This document shows, piece after piece, positions 51,716 to 61,384 of a stretch of DNA of 64,000 nt. The notes beneath the pieces were generated by a model, which saw only the letters and a program-made list of their open reading frames with translations, had not been told where the DNA came from and ran no database searches. Made by a program: the position numbers and the translations under genes. The stretch comes from Oceanospirillaceae bacterium (GTDB lineage Bacteria; Pseudomonadota; Gammaproteobacteria; Pseudomonadales; Litoribrevibacteraceae), in assembly GCA_015665455.1 (NCBI GenBank), contig JADFAD010000006.1, forward strand, positions 930,001-994,000, in the 5' to 3' direction. How positions within the stretch are numbered: the first letter of the stretch is position 1; every line of letters begins with the position of its first letter.

Positions 51716-54700
51716 GTGCGCCTACCCTCCCTTGCCATTAGTAATCACCAGTTTGTCTGGGTCGCGATATTGATTCTTACATTGTTAGGCATTGTCTCCT
51801 ATCAGACGATGCCTCGTTCTGAAGATCCACAGTTTAACTTCCCATCCAGTCTGGTCACCGTGATTTACTCCGGGACAGGGCCATTCGATATGGAAAGCCA
51901 AATTGTGGATAAGGTCGAGGAAGCACTGAATGAGCTGGACGACATCGACGATGTAAAAACCACCATTCGCGACAGCGTATCCACGACTCGAATTCAATTC
52001 GTATACGGTACCGACCCTGACGATAAATACGAAGAAGTCATCCGCGCAGTCAATCAAATCAGAGATCAATTACCAGAGGGTATTCAAAAGTTAGAGATCA
52101 AACGCATCTCTCCGACGGATGTGAATATCATGCAAATTGCATTGTCGTCAGAAAGCAGCCCCTACCACCAACTGAAGTATTACGCTGAAAAACTCGAAGA
52201 TGAGTTAGAAAAAATAAGAAGTGTTAAAGAAAGTGATACTTGGGCGTACCCCGAACAACAAATTGAAATCGGTCTGGATTTAAGAAAACTGGCGACGCTG
52301 GGCATATCTTCCAATCATGTTCTAGATATCCTTTCCGGCAACAGTCAGAATATACCCGCAGGATTCATTTACTCAGGCACTGAACGCTTAACCGTTAGAA
52401 CCAGTGGCCTTTATCGATCGATTGAAGAATTAGCAAGAACCCCAATCTACTCTCGAGACTACCAAGTCCTCCATTTAGAAGACATTGCCACCATTCGTCT
52501 GGCCGACGCGCCAGCAAGACACATTGCACGTTACGACGGTAAACGCAGTGTGTTTGTCTCAGCCGTTCAACGAGAAGGTTCACAAATCTTCGCCGTCATG
52601 GATGAGATTCATCAAAAAGTTAATAAATTCGAAAACACCCTGCCTGACGACATTGAACTGGTTTGGATTTTTGATCAAAGTGACAGCGTAAAACGCCAAA
52701 CTAAAGGTTTCTTCTCTAGCCTTATACAGGGCATCGGAGTGGTGGGGTTAGTGCTTCTATTCTTGCTCGGTATACGCCCTGCCGTAGTCGCCATGGTGTC
52801 CATTCCACTGTCGATTATCATTGCTATTGGTTGGGTGGATACTGCGGGGTTTGGCATTCAACAAATGACCATTGTCGGCCTTATTGTGGCACTGGGTCTA
52901 TTGGTTGATAACGCCATTGTGGTCGTTGAAAACATCCAACGCTACTTAAAAGAAGGCTACAACGCGCTAGATGCCACCTTAAAGGGTGCATCTCAAGTTG
53001 GCTGGGCCATTACCAGTGGTACCGTAACAACGGTTCTGGCTTTCTTACCGCTTCTACTTCTACAAAGCGGCTCGGGCACGTTTATGCGCTCAATGCCTGT
53101 CACCGTTGTTCTAACTCTGACTTGCTCCCTGATCATTGCATTGACCATCATCCCTTTAATGGCAAAGCATTTACTGAGTGCTAAAAATGGCCCTATTGCC
53201 GCAACCAGTAATAAAGGATTCAGCTGGCTAAATCAGAAAGTTTATGCTCCCACGCTACGATTCAGCCTACGCTTCCCATGGTTAATTATTCTGTTATGCA
53301 TTGCTTTGTTTGTAAGCTCATTAAGCTTAATGAAGTCCGTGGGCGTTTCCATGTTTCCAAAAGCAGACAAACCCCAAGTACTTATTGATATCAAAATGCC
53401 TGTCAACAGCCGAATTGATCATTCCAATGTAGTCACGCAAAAAGTAGAACATGTCATCAGTAAACATCCAGCAGTAACGCACGTAGCCACGAACATCGGT
53501 AATGGTAATCCCCGTATTTATTACAATAAGATTCCAAAACAAGGCCTGCCGAACTACGCTCAGCTGATGGTGCAATTGGACAGCGACAGCATTGAAAAAA
53601 CCAATAAGATTACAGAAGAATTACGAGCATTGTTGGTTGATTGGCCTGAAGCGGATATTAAAGTAGAGCAATTCCAACAAGGCCCGCCTTACGAAGCACC
53701 CATTGCCATTCGTGTTATTAGCGACGATCACGACCGCATTCGAACGATGGCGGCCAAAGTCGAAAACGTATTACGCAATACCGGGGGTGTGATCAATCTC
53801 GATAATGCCGCTGCAGATGAAATGATCACATCGCGCATCAAAATCAAAGCAGATAAAGCCGCCCTACTAGGCGTTAATGCATACGAACTAGACCAAGCGG
53901 TACGAACCGCGTTAAATGGCGCGAATATTGGTGTCTATCGAGATAAGCTAGGCGAAGACTATAACATCGTACTTAAGAGTAACCATTACAATCAGCCCGA
54001 CAGCAAAGAATTTGATCGTATTATGCTGACCAGTGCAACAGGCGCTCAAATTCCATTGCGCCAAGTGGCCGATATTGAGTTGGAGTCAGCCCAAGCCAAG
54101 CTTCAACATTACAACTTACAGCGAATGATTTACGTCACAGCTGATGTATCTGACGGTTACAATGTTGCAGCAGTAACTCAAGATGTCATAGCGGGTTTAG
54201 ACAAATTAGACTGGCCAACCGATGTAACATGGTCGGCAGGCGGCGAAGAAGAAAACCGTAATAAGAACTTCGCTGGCTTAGCAAAAGCGCTTGTATTATC
54301 TCTGCTAGGTATCTTTGCCGTATTGGTGCTTCAGTTCCGCTCTTTCCTACAACCGGCCATCATTTTTATTGCGATTCCCTTTGCTCTGACGGGCGCAATC
54401 TTTGGCTTGTACATAAGTGGCTACTCATTCTCGATTATCGCGTTTGTGGGATTAAACAGCTTAATGGGCATCGTAGTGAATAACTCCATTATTCTGGTGG
54501 ATTACGCCAACCAATTAAGATCAGAGGGCACATCGGTCCAAAACGCCATTCAAGAGTCGTCTGCAACGCGCTTAATGCCAATTATCCTAACCACACTCAC
54601 AACGGTTGGGGGCCTACTGCCTCTTACCATACAAGGTGGCGTTATGTGGGCCCCTATGGGTTGGACAATCATCGGCGGCCTCGCTGTTTCCACCCTGTTA

Positions 54701-54751
54701 ACCTTGATACTCGTTCCTGTTCTTTACAAGCTGTTCACCCGCGACAGCTAA
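51716..54751 (+). CDS. RND efflux pump inner-membrane transporter
   Basis: A 1011-residue pump with 12 membrane helices and two large periplasmic loops, the AcrB/MMPL-HAE layout. TM4 carries the proton-relay Asp in 'LGLLVDNAIVVVENIQRYL', and the second half has 'NSLMGIVVNNSIILVDYANQL'. The single Asp in 'V-D-N' (where HAE1 pumps often have D-D) is as in the CusA/MexK-like branch. Start GTG 51716 has GAGG 8 nt upstream; TTG 51695 is the frame limit. Substrate unknown. Confidence 0.92.
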   Translation: MRLPSLAISNHQFVWVAILILTLLGIVSYQTMPRSEDPQFNFPSSLVTVIYSGTGPFDMESQIVDKVEEALNELDDIDDVKTTIRDSVSTTRIQFVYGTDPDDKYEEVIRAVNQIRDQLPEGIQKLEIKRISPTDVNIMQIALSSESSPYHQLKYYAEKLEDELEKIRSVKESDTWAYPEQQIEIGLDLRKLATLGISSNHVLDILSGNSQNIPAGFIYSGTERLTVRTSGLYRSIEELARTPIYSRDYQVLHLEDIATIRLADAPARHIARYDGKRSVFVSAVQREGSQIFAVMDEIHQKVNKFENTLPDDIELVWIFDQSDSVKRQTKGFFSSLIQGIGVVGLVLLFLLGIRPAVVAMVSIPLSIIIAIGWVDTAGFGIQQMTIVGLIVALGLLVDNAIVVVENIQRYLKEGYNALDATLKGASQVGWAITSGTVTTVLAFLPLLLLQSGSGTFMRSMPVTVVLTLTCSLIIALTIIPLMAKHLLSAKNGPIAATSNKGFSWLNQKVYAPTLRFSLRFPWLIILLCIALFVSSLSLMKSVGVSMFPKADKPQVLIDIKMPVNSRIDHSNVVTQKVEHVISKHPAVTHVATNIGNGNPRIYYNKIPKQGLPNYAQLMVQLDSDSIEKTNKITEELRALLVDWPEADIKVEQFQQGPPYEAPIAIRVISDDHDRIRTMAAKVENVLRNTGGVINLDNAAADEMITSRIKIKADKAALLGVNAYELDQAVRTALNGANIGVYRDKLGEDYNIVLKSNHYNQPDSKEFDRIMLTSATGAQIPLRQVADIELESAQAKLQHYNLQRMIYVTADVSDGYNVAAVTQDVIAGLDKLDWPTDVTWSAGGEEENRNKNFAGLAKALVLSLLGIFAVLVLQFRSFLQPAIIFIAIPFALTGAIFGLYISGYSFSIIAFVGLNSLMGIVVNNSIILVDYANQLRSEGTSVQNAIQESSATRLMPIILTTLTTVGGLLPLTIQGGVMWAPMGWTIIGGLAVSTLLTLILVPVLYKLFTRDS

Positions 54752-54795
54752 TGAACGCCCAAGCTCAATAACAGCGTTCCTTTCCTGCTTCTATT

Positions 54796-54822
54796 AAATC
54801 CTCGCTTCGGCGGGGATTTTTT
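54796..54822 (+). terminator. rho-independent terminator of RND operon
   Basis: AAATCCTCGC (54796-54805) pairs with 54810-54819 (one G-U) around a TTCG tetraloop, followed by T6-G-T5. A textbook terminator. Confidence 0.9.
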
Positions 54823-54977
54823 GTTTTTGACCTATCAGAAATCATCCATTAGCCCACTTATAGTTTAAAGCTATCAAATATATTTTTACAATTAATTTTC
54901 ATTAAATAACGAAATCTCAGATACTGAACTCATCGAAACAGAACACCCACTTAAAAGCGAAAACTTAGGAGTTTGAG

Positions 54978-55715
54978 ATGACAAATTTAATTAACAAAGA
55001 AGGCCAGCAAGTACCACAAGTTACATTCCCGATTCGTCAAGGAGACGACTGGAAACAAGTAACAAGCGCTGACTTGTTCAACGGGAAAACCGTTGTCGTG
55101 TTCTCATTACCCGGTGCTTTCACACCGACGTGCTCCTCAACACACTTGCCACGTTACAACGAACTAGCAAGCGTATTAAAGAAAAACGGTGTTGATGAAA
55201 TCGTCTGTTTATCAGTCAACGATACATTCGTAATGAACGCTTGGGCCGCAAATCAGGAAGCAGAGAACATCACCATGCTACCTGATGGTAATGGCGAGTT
55301 CACAGACGGTATGGGCATGTTAGTGGACAAGAATGATCTTGGCTTTGGCAAGCGAAGCTGGAGATACAGCATGTTGGTGAAAGATGGCGTAGTGAACAAA
55401 ATGTTCATCGAACCACAAAAGCCAGGCGACCCATTTGAAGTGTCTGATGCTGACACCATGTTGAACTACATCAACTGTGAAGCGAAGTTGCCAGAATCCA
55501 TTACTGTATTCTCTAAGCCGGGCTGTGCTTACTGCGCTAAAGCTAAGCAGCAACTTGAAGAGAATGGTTTGGCATACGAAGAAATCGTTTTAGGTCGAGA
55601 TGCATCCATTACCAGCATTCGAGCAGTCACAGGTAAAGAAACTGCGCCTCAAGTGTTCATTGGCGGCCAGTACATTGGTGGCAGTGAAGAGTTGAATGCT
55701 TACTTAGATCAATAG
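54978..55715 (+). CDS. peroxiredoxin-glutaredoxin hybrid (PrxV-Grx)
   Basis: A 245-residue fusion. Residues 1-165 are a Prx5-type peroxiredoxin with peroxidatic C52 in 'PGAFTPTCSSTH'. Residues about 172-245 are a glutaredoxin with C183-A-Y-C186 and 'TAPQVFIGGQYIGGSEEL' for glutathione binding. Such hybrids reduce H2O2 and alkyl hydroperoxides using glutathione. AGGAG precedes the ATG. A disulfide-reductase-like gene follows after 101 bp, including a 10-bp stem-loop (55732-55765). Confidence 0.93.
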   Translation: MTNLINKEGQQVPQVTFPIRQGDDWKQVTSADLFNGKTVVVFSLPGAFTPTCSSTHLPRYNELASVLKKNGVDEIVCLSVNDTFVMNAWAANQEAENITMLPDGNGEFTDGMGMLVDKNDLGFGKRSWRYSMLVKDGVVNKMFIEPQKPGDPFEVSDADTMLNYINCEAKLPESITVFSKPGCAYCAKAKQQLEENGLAYEEIVLGRDASITSIRAVTGKETAPQVFIGGQYIGGSEELNAYLDQ

Positions 55716-55731
55716 TTCTTACTTAAACCAC

Positions 55732-55765
55732 CAGCGGCTTAGCGTTATCCACTGTTAAGCCGCTG
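55732..55765 (+). other. intercistronic stem-loop
   Basis: CAGCGGCTTA (55732-55741) pairs perfectly with TAAGCCGCTG (55756-55765), loop 14 nt, 16 nt after the Prx-Grx stop. No T run, so read-through into the reductase gene is likely. Confidence 0.5.
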
Positions 55766-55816
55766 AAGAAATTCTAAAAACTCAAAGACATCCCATTATA
55801 AATACGGAGGCATCTC

Positions 55817-57241
55817 ATGCAATCGATCAGAACCATTGAAAAAGACGTTGTAGTCATAGGTTCAGGTACCGCTGGTTTAGCAGCATATCGTTCAGCAAAG
55901 CAGCACACCAACAGTGTAGTAACCATCGAAAGTGGTGCTTATGGTACGACGTGCGCACGCGTAGGTTGCATGCCTTCAAAGTTACTCATTGCAGCGGCGG
56001 AAGCGGCTCATAATATAGAACACAGCACCCCTTTTGGTGTTTACTCAAAAGGAGGCGTTGAAATCAGCCCCGAAGCCGTCATGGAACGAGTAAAAAGTGA
56101 ACGAGATCGCTTCGTCGGATTTGTCGTTGAAGGTGTCGATGAGATACCCACAGAAGACAAACTTCAGGGCTACGCCCAATTTAAGGATAAAAACACCATA
56201 ACCGTAGCGTTGAACAGCGGGGGCCAGGTAAATGTCCAGGCGCAACGCATTGTTATTGCCACAGGTTCTCGGCCTAATATCCCTGCATTCTTTGAGCAAG
56301 CTAAAGATCGTCTTGTGATCAACGATGATATTTTTAGCTGGGATACGCTGCCTCAATCCGTCGCTGTATTTGGCCCTGGCGTTATCGGTTTAGAATTAGG
56401 CCAATCCATGAAACGCCTAGGAGTCGATGTTCATATGTTTGGCGCTGGCGGTAAAGTCGGCCCGATTACTGATCCGGTTGTTCACCAGTATGCTGAAATA
56501 GCCTTTGCTGATGAGTTTTATTTAGACCCGAAAGCGACGATTGAATCAATTCAGCGCGTCGATAGCGGTGTAGAGATCCAATTCATTAACAAACAAAATG
56601 AACAAGAACTCATCACAGTGGATTACTTAGTCGTCGCTACGGGTCGTCGTACTAATACTGATAATTTAGCCATTGAAAATGCAGAATTGGAATTGGATAA
56701 GTTTGGTGTTCCCACAGCAAATCCAAACACCATGCAAACAAGCCAACCTCATATCTTTATCGCGGGGGATGCATCCAATCAATTGCCTTTGCTTCATGAA
56801 GCAGCAGATCAAGGTAAAATTGCAGGGGATAACGCAGGAACATACCCAAACATCAATCAGGGTTTACGCCGGAGTCAGATCAGCGTTGTGTTCTCTGATC
56901 CTCAAATAATGATGGTTGGTAATACGTACCAGCAACTTGAACAAGCTCAAGATATTAATCGTATCGCGATTGGTGAAGTTTCGTTTGAAAACCAAGGCAG
57001 AAGCCGAGTCATGTTGAAGAATAAAGGCGTTTTACGCATTTACGCAAACAAAACATCTGGCCAATTACTGGGGGCTGAAATGATCGGACCAAGCGCAGAA
57101 AACATTGCACACTTATTGGCTTGGGCACACCAACAAAAGATGACAATAGCCCAAATGTTGGATATGCCATTCTACCACCCAGTCATCGAAGAAGGGGTTA
57201 GAACTGCATTAAGGGATGTAGCATCTAAACTTGATGCCTAA
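55817..57241 (+). CDS. dihydrolipoamide dehydrogenase-like flavoprotein disulfide reductase
   Basis: A 474-residue class I pyridine nucleotide-disulfide oxidoreductase. FAD motif 'VIGSGTAGLAA' (13-23), redox disulfide C46-x4-C51 ('TTCARVGCMPSK'), NAD(P) fold 'VFGPGVIGLELGQSM', 'IFIAGDASNQLPLLHEA' and the C-terminal His-Glu pair in 'YHPVIEEG'. It is not next to any 2-oxoacid dehydrogenase gene but follows the PrxV-Grx gene, so a reductase for glutathione or another thiol is possible. GGAGG precedes the ATG. Confidence 0.88.
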   Translation: MQSIRTIEKDVVVIGSGTAGLAAYRSAKQHTNSVVTIESGAYGTTCARVGCMPSKLLIAAAEAAHNIEHSTPFGVYSKGGVEISPEAVMERVKSERDRFVGFVVEGVDEIPTEDKLQGYAQFKDKNTITVALNSGGQVNVQAQRIVIATGSRPNIPAFFEQAKDRLVINDDIFSWDTLPQSVAVFGPGVIGLELGQSMKRLGVDVHMFGAGGKVGPITDPVVHQYAEIAFADEFYLDPKATIESIQRVDSGVEIQFINKQNEQELITVDYLVVATGRRTNTDNLAIENAELELDKFGVPTANPNTMQTSQPHIFIAGDASNQLPLLHEAADQGKIAGDNAGTYPNINQGLRRSQISVVFSDPQIMMVGNTYQQLEQAQDINRIAIGEVSFENQGRSRVMLKNKGVLRIYANKTSGQLLGAEMIGPSAENIAHLLAWAHQQKMTIAQMLDMPFYHPVIEEGVRTALRDVASKLDA

Positions 57242-57255
57242 AAGCTAGACATCAC

Positions 57256-57300
57256 AGGCCGATGATCAAGTTGAAATACAACTTTATCTCGGCCTTTTTT
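57256..57300 (+). terminator. rho-independent terminator of reductase gene
   Basis: AGGCCGA (57256-57262) pairs with TCGGCCT (57289-57295), with an inner AAGTTG/CAACTT stem, and is followed by a T6 run ending at 57300. Confidence 0.88.
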
Positions 57301-57524
57301 ACATCTATCCCACTTAACTTAATCCTCTGTTTAAAGCTAAATTATTCATTATCAACACATAAAAAAACATGACAGTAATATTTAGACGTGCATGTCAAAA
57401 ATTCAAGTCATTTTAAATGAATTTCATAACACACTGATTTAAAAAGAAATTATATAACAGGTCATTTTTGAAACTATTTATGCTAAGCCAAGTAAAACGG
57501 GCGTTTGAAGCAATTATGAATAAC

Positions 57525-57560
57525 TTATAAACAAAGTTATACACAGCTTGTGTGTATAAC
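57525..57560. repeat. cluster of DnaA-box-like sequences / 10-bp inverted repeat
   Basis: TTATAAACA (57525-57533, one mismatch), TTATACACA (57537-57545, fits TTATNCACA) and its inverted copy TGTGTATAA (57551-57559) follow one another. The last two form the perfect 10-bp inverted repeat GTTATACACA-gcttg-TGTGTATAAC. Either DnaA binding or a hairpin could explain it. Confidence 0.6.
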
Positions 57561-57650
57561 CTAAAAAATGCCTTTAAAAGTAAATTGCTAGCTCATACTG
57601 CTCAACCAATCTGTTTTTTAATGCACGAATTTTCTTACAAAAATCAAACA

Positions 57651-59558
57651 CTATTCAGTCAAGTCCCACAGGATATTCTCAAGCACAATGAAATCTACAG
57701 GCTTGGTATGTACTAAATGAATGCCTGCATATTCACAGGCTTGCCTTGTTTCTTCTGAACCGTCTGCGGTCACTGCAACGATGGGGATGTGCTGGGTCAT
57801 AGGCGATGCATTTAGCATCAAAGCCACTTCAAGACCATTGATATCAGCAAGGTTGATATCCAAGAGAATGACATCTGGTAATAAGTCCTGAGCAACTTTC
57901 GAAGCGTCTAAACCAGATCGAGAAACGGTAAACTCCCAGCCTAAATGATTCACAACAAAGCGCTCCATTAAGGCAATATTGCTTTCACTGTCTTCAATAT
58001 AAAGCAGTGTTAATTGACGACCTTCTGTATTTGTCTCGACGGTATTAAGTGAAGCGGTTGCAATGACTGTATCTGACCCATCGCCTTCCATGATAGGCAA
58101 CTGAACAGTAAACCGACTTCCCAGCCCTTCTTCACTCGTCACTTGTACACTGCCATTCATTGCCTCAACCAATCGTTTTGATAGCACCAAGCCTATTCCT
58201 GTGCCAGGAATGCCCGATGATTCATATCCAAGACGATTGAACGGTTGAAACAGAGATTTTAGGTTTTCTTCCGAAATACCCATCCCTGTATCAATAAAGG
58301 ACACTTCCAACATTTTCTCGTCACTTATGAGGGTTTCTATCTGTATAGAGCCTTCTGATTTATTGTACTTAATGGCGTTATCCATGAAATTTAATAACAC
58401 CTGCTTTAATCGAGTACGATCAGCAAATACCTCAGTACCTTTCGCTGCGTCGTTGGTGATGCAGCGAATTCGACTCATTTCAAAACGCTGACTGAACATA
58501 TCAAGCACTTCCAACAATAAGTTTGAAAAATCAAACGAAGAAGCAGAAATCGATAAGTTTCCAGCCTCGATTCGAGCTAGATCCAAAATATCTTCAATCA
58601 AGTTTTTAAGGTGCGCACCAGCATCTGTGATGTACGATATTGAGTCCTGTTGATCTTCTGTCAGGCTTTCATCTTCACTTAATAAATGGGCAAACCCAAC
58701 CACGGAATTCAGCGGGGTTCTCAGCTCATGACTCATATTAGATAGGAATTCTGTTTTCGCTCGATTGGCCGTTTCTGCTCGCTTGGTTTCTTTGACCAAC
58801 TTTGCTTCAGAAGATTTTAGGCTGGTAATATCACGAGCAAATACAGTGACCAGTTCCACGACGCCTGAATCATTTAAAATAGGAGATACAAGGTTCTCAT
58901 AATATCGCCCCTCTCTTATCTCCATGAATCGTTGAGTTTCTGCACGTTCAAATGCTTGATTAATTAAATTGATTCGAGATTCAGCCACGTCAGGTCTGAT
59001 AATTTGATCCCAAGATCGTCCGATAAGGTCTGATGGATCACAGCCGAGGGCTCGAGCCGCAGAATCATTAGATAACACCACTTCACCTTGAGGGTTAAAC
59101 ACAATAATGACTTCATCCGGCGCATTGAGAACCCCCTCTAAAATTTGTTCTCGTTGCTCCAACAAAATTTGTGTTTGTTTCTCTTCTGTTAAGTCTCGAA
59201 TGACACCAGTAAAGTAATGATCCCCTTCAAACTCACAGTGCCCAATCGAAAGGCTAATTGGAATGAATTGACCTTGCTTGTGAAGACCTTCCACTTCGCG
59301 TCTTCTTCCGATAACTCCCTCTTCTCCAGTCTCTAAGAAATTTTCAACGTAACGCTTGTGCTGTTGTGCGATGTGCCTTGGCATCAGCATAGTGATGGGC
59401 TGACCAACCAATTCATCAGTCAGCCAACCAAAGACGCTTTCAGTCGCTTCATTAGCTGCAATGATCAACCCGTCTTGATCAATAATAAGTAAAGGATCAA
59501 CCACTGTATTAAAGATTGCACGTATAAGTTTTTGATACTTCTCATTCGGTTGAATCAT
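57651..59558 (-). CDS. hybrid sensor histidine kinase (PAS-PAS-HisKA-HATPase-REC)
   Basis: A 635-residue soluble kinase without membrane helices. PAS1 is about 8-130 ('DPLLIIDQDGLIIAANEATESVFGW') and PAS2 about 135-250 ('DEVIIVFNPQGEVVLSNDSAARALG'). HisKA has the H box 'SNMSHELRTPLNSVVGFAH'. HATPase follows with 'NFMDNAIKYNKSEG', 'DTGMGISEENL' and 'GIPGTGIGLVLSKRL'. A C-terminal receiver has 'YIEDSESNIAL' and phospho-acceptor Asp in 'VILLDINLADINGLE'. It lies 21 bp after the response regulator gene, with AGGA before the ATG. Signal unknown. Confidence 0.93.
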   Translation of the reverse strand: MIQPNEKYQKLIRAIFNTVVDPLLIIDQDGLIIAANEATESVFGWLTDELVGQPITMLMPRHIAQQHKRYVENFLETGEEGVIGRRREVEGLHKQGQFIPISLSIGHCEFEGDHYFTGVIRDLTEEKQTQILLEQREQILEGVLNAPDEVIIVFNPQGEVVLSNDSAARALGCDPSDLIGRSWDQIIRPDVAESRINLINQAFERAETQRFMEIREGRYYENLVSPILNDSGVVELVTVFARDITSLKSSEAKLVKETKRAETANRAKTEFLSNMSHELRTPLNSVVGFAHLLSEDESLTEDQQDSISYITDAGAHLKNLIEDILDLARIEAGNLSISASSFDFSNLLLEVLDMFSQRFEMSRIRCITNDAAKGTEVFADRTRLKQVLLNFMDNAIKYNKSEGSIQIETLISDEKMLEVSFIDTGMGISEENLKSLFQPFNRLGYESSGIPGTGIGLVLSKRLVEAMNGSVQVTSEEGLGSRFTVQLPIMEGDGSDTVIATASLNTVETNTEGRQLTLLYIEDSESNIALMERFVVNHLGWEFTVSRSGLDASKVAQDLLPDVILLDINLADINGLEVALMLNASPMTQHIPIVAVTADGSEETRQACEYAGIHLVHTKPVDFIVLENILWDLTE

Positions 59559-59579
59559 CGCATCCTGCTTTAAGTAGTC

Positions 59580-60701
59580 CTAATCGAGCGCTTTCCTCAA
59601 TGTTGAACTTGCTTCAATTAAATCCCTTTCCAGATCGTCCGTCTGATCATAGAGTTCTGCAATATGAGAGTGTTGTTCTTTTATTTTTTCCAATAAGGCC
59701 TCTTCCTGATCTTCTGATAGCCCAAGAATGAGCATAGATTCTTGCAGCTCAACCATCATCTTATCTAAACGACTTTTCATGGTATCGGCAAATAAACTGA
59801 ACCGGCGATCCACCTTAGAGATCGTTTCTTCGACTTGACCAATACCAGAGTTTAGCAATTCACTTTGTTGTTTCTTTGCTGTAATCGTTAAATCTAAATT
59901 TTGGACTTTTTCTTCAATGATGGTAATCGCTATCGCTAAATGATCCCGCAAACGACCGGCAACATTGTCGTCCTTAGGCATGTTCTTAATCAGAATAGAT
60001 GCTAACGAAGAATTGAACATATACAAATGATTGTAGGAAACTATCCGTTCCGCACCGCATCCTTTTTCCAACAGTTCTTTCTCAATCGGTCTAATGACGC
60101 CAGATAAAGAATAGAGTTTCTCACCTATGTGCTTTGACCTAAATGCCACGGCCCCAGATAATTCAAACCCTTGAAGCATACTCAAAATCAGTTTAGCCAC
60201 CTCGTCAAAATCGGTAGTTTGTAGAGAGTTTACTAAGAAATCTAAAACCTGACCCATTTCACTGGTACTGGTCATCGCAGTGAAGGCCGCACTTTGAGCA
60301 AAATCCGCGTGCGCTTTAGCAGCCACCAATTTTTCTCTGACATCAATACAAGCCTGTACCTTTGCTCTTAATTCTCTTGGCTCATACGGCTTACACACAT
60401 AATCATCACCACCAGAACTGTAGCCTTCTAATCGCTCCTCGATACTGGCTAATGCAGAAACAAAAATAACGCCAACATGATCAAACTCAGCCTTCTCTCT
60501 CAGTTGACGGCAAAACTCATAACCGGTCTGCTCAGGCATATTAACGTCTAACAGAATAATATCGGGTTCAAAATCCTGTAATAATTGCCAGCCTTCTTGA
60601 GTGCTCATTGCCAGCGTTACTTCATAATGAGGCGAAAGAACTTTATTGATTAAAGCCTGGTTGGGTGGTGTGTCATCAATAGATAAAATTTTAGCCGCCA
60701 T
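59580..60701 (-). CDS. response regulator with GAF-like and coiled-coil output
   Basis: A 373-residue protein. Residues 1-120 are a receiver with 'ILSIDDTPPNQALI', phospho-acceptor Asp in 'IILLDVNMPEQTGYEF' and 'YVCKPYEPRELRAKV'. Residues about 145-265 look like a GAF-type domain, and 280-373 are a long coiled coil. No DNA-binding or cyclase domain is present, so output is through protein contacts, perhaps with the hybrid kinase encoded 21 bp downstream. AGGGGA precedes the ATG. Confidence 0.9.
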   Translation of the reverse strand: MAAKILSIDDTPPNQALINKVLSPHYEVTLAMSTQEGWQLLQDFEPDIILLDVNMPEQTGYEFCRQLREKAEFDHVGVIFVSALASIEERLEGYSSGGDDYVCKPYEPRELRAKVQACIDVREKLVAAKAHADFAQSAAFTAMTSTSEMGQVLDFLVNSLQTTDFDEVAKLILSMLQGFELSGAVAFRSKHIGEKLYSLSGVIRPIEKELLEKGCGAERIVSYNHLYMFNSSLASILIKNMPKDDNVAGRLRDHLAIAITIIEEKVQNLDLTITAKKQQSELLNSGIGQVEETISKVDRRFSLFADTMKSRLDKMMVELQESMLILGLSEDQEEALLEKIKEQHSHIAELYDQTDDLERDLIEASSTLRKALD

Positions 60702-60857
60702 TCATATTCCCCTAAACCAATAGTATCTACGGTTTAGTATGGATCAAAAATTAAACAGCTCAGTAAAGAAACGTTATCTTTTGAAAGCAACGTTTAAGGG
60801 AATACAATAAAAAAAAGAAAACAAAGCCACTCTATATCATAAAGATAGGGAGGTACT

Positions 60858-61226
60858 CTAAGGCTCTAGCGCTTGCTTATAGTCCGCATCGCTAAAACCC
60901 GAAACCCGTTTGTCGCCAACGACCAAATAGGGAATGCCTTGACCTCCTGCTGCCTCCAATTGATCCACATAATCATCAGAGACGTCCAAGTCAAGATTGG
61001 TATAATCTATATTATTGGCTTTGAGGTAAGCTTTCGCATCGTTGCAGTACCCACACCAAACAGCAGAATAAAGAATCACTGCAGGTTCAGCAGCGTTTTG
61101 ATGTTCAGCGGATAGGTTTTGTTGAGCAAGGCTTGGAACAGAGAAAAACCAAACATACAACACCACAAAGATTGTCGGAACTTGAGCTAAACAAGACTTA
61201 GTAACGTCAGCAGGGACTTGATTCAT
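60858..61226 (-). CDS. exported glutaredoxin-like protein
   Basis: A 122-residue protein. Residues about 14-34 are a hydrophobic signal or anchor, then a glutaredoxin fold with C58-G-Y-C61 ('YSAVWCGYCNDAKAYL') and 'GQGIPYLVVGDKRVSGFS' with the cis-Pro. Export places the thiol pair in the periplasm, unusual for a glutaredoxin, where it could reduce or isomerise disulfides. AAGGTG precedes the ATG. Confidence 0.85.
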   Translation of the reverse strand: MNQVPADVTKSCLAQVPTIFVVLYVWFFSVPSLAQQNLSAEHQNAAEPAVILYSAVWCGYCNDAKAYLKANNIDYTNLDLDVSDDYVDQLEAAGGQGIPYLVVGDKRVSGFSDADYKQALEP

Positions 61227-61342
61227 ACAACCACACCTTAGCTGTTGGACAACACCAAAACTGACTGTATTTTAGTCAACAGTAATATTTATTTCCTAGT
61301 TTAATTTGAAAAACATTCAATTTACATAACAATTAAGCACAA

Positions 61343-61375
61343 AAAAACCCTTAGAGCATGGCCCTAAGGGTTTTT
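61343..61375. terminator. bidirectional rho-independent terminator
   Basis: A 12-bp perfect stem (61343-61354 with 61364-61375), A5-CCCTTAG and its complement, lies 10 nt beyond the stop of the small secreted-protein gene. Both strands read into T runs. Confidence 0.88.
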
Positions 61376-61384
61376 ATTATTCAA

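Larger units (their letters stand above)
57242..57650. other. AT-rich intergenic region with DnaA-box-like sites
   Basis: 409 bp without a gene. The left end is the terminator of the reductase gene. From about 57340 to 57600 it is very A/T-rich and contains four DnaA-box-like 9-mers (57349, 57525, 57537, and inverted 57551). Confidence 0.6.

Noticed and set aside
57242-57650. Possible replication origin suggested by DnaA-box-like sites
   Set aside because: No dnaA, dnaN, gyrB, gidA or plasmid rep gene is near, and only two exact boxes occur; reported only as a site cluster.
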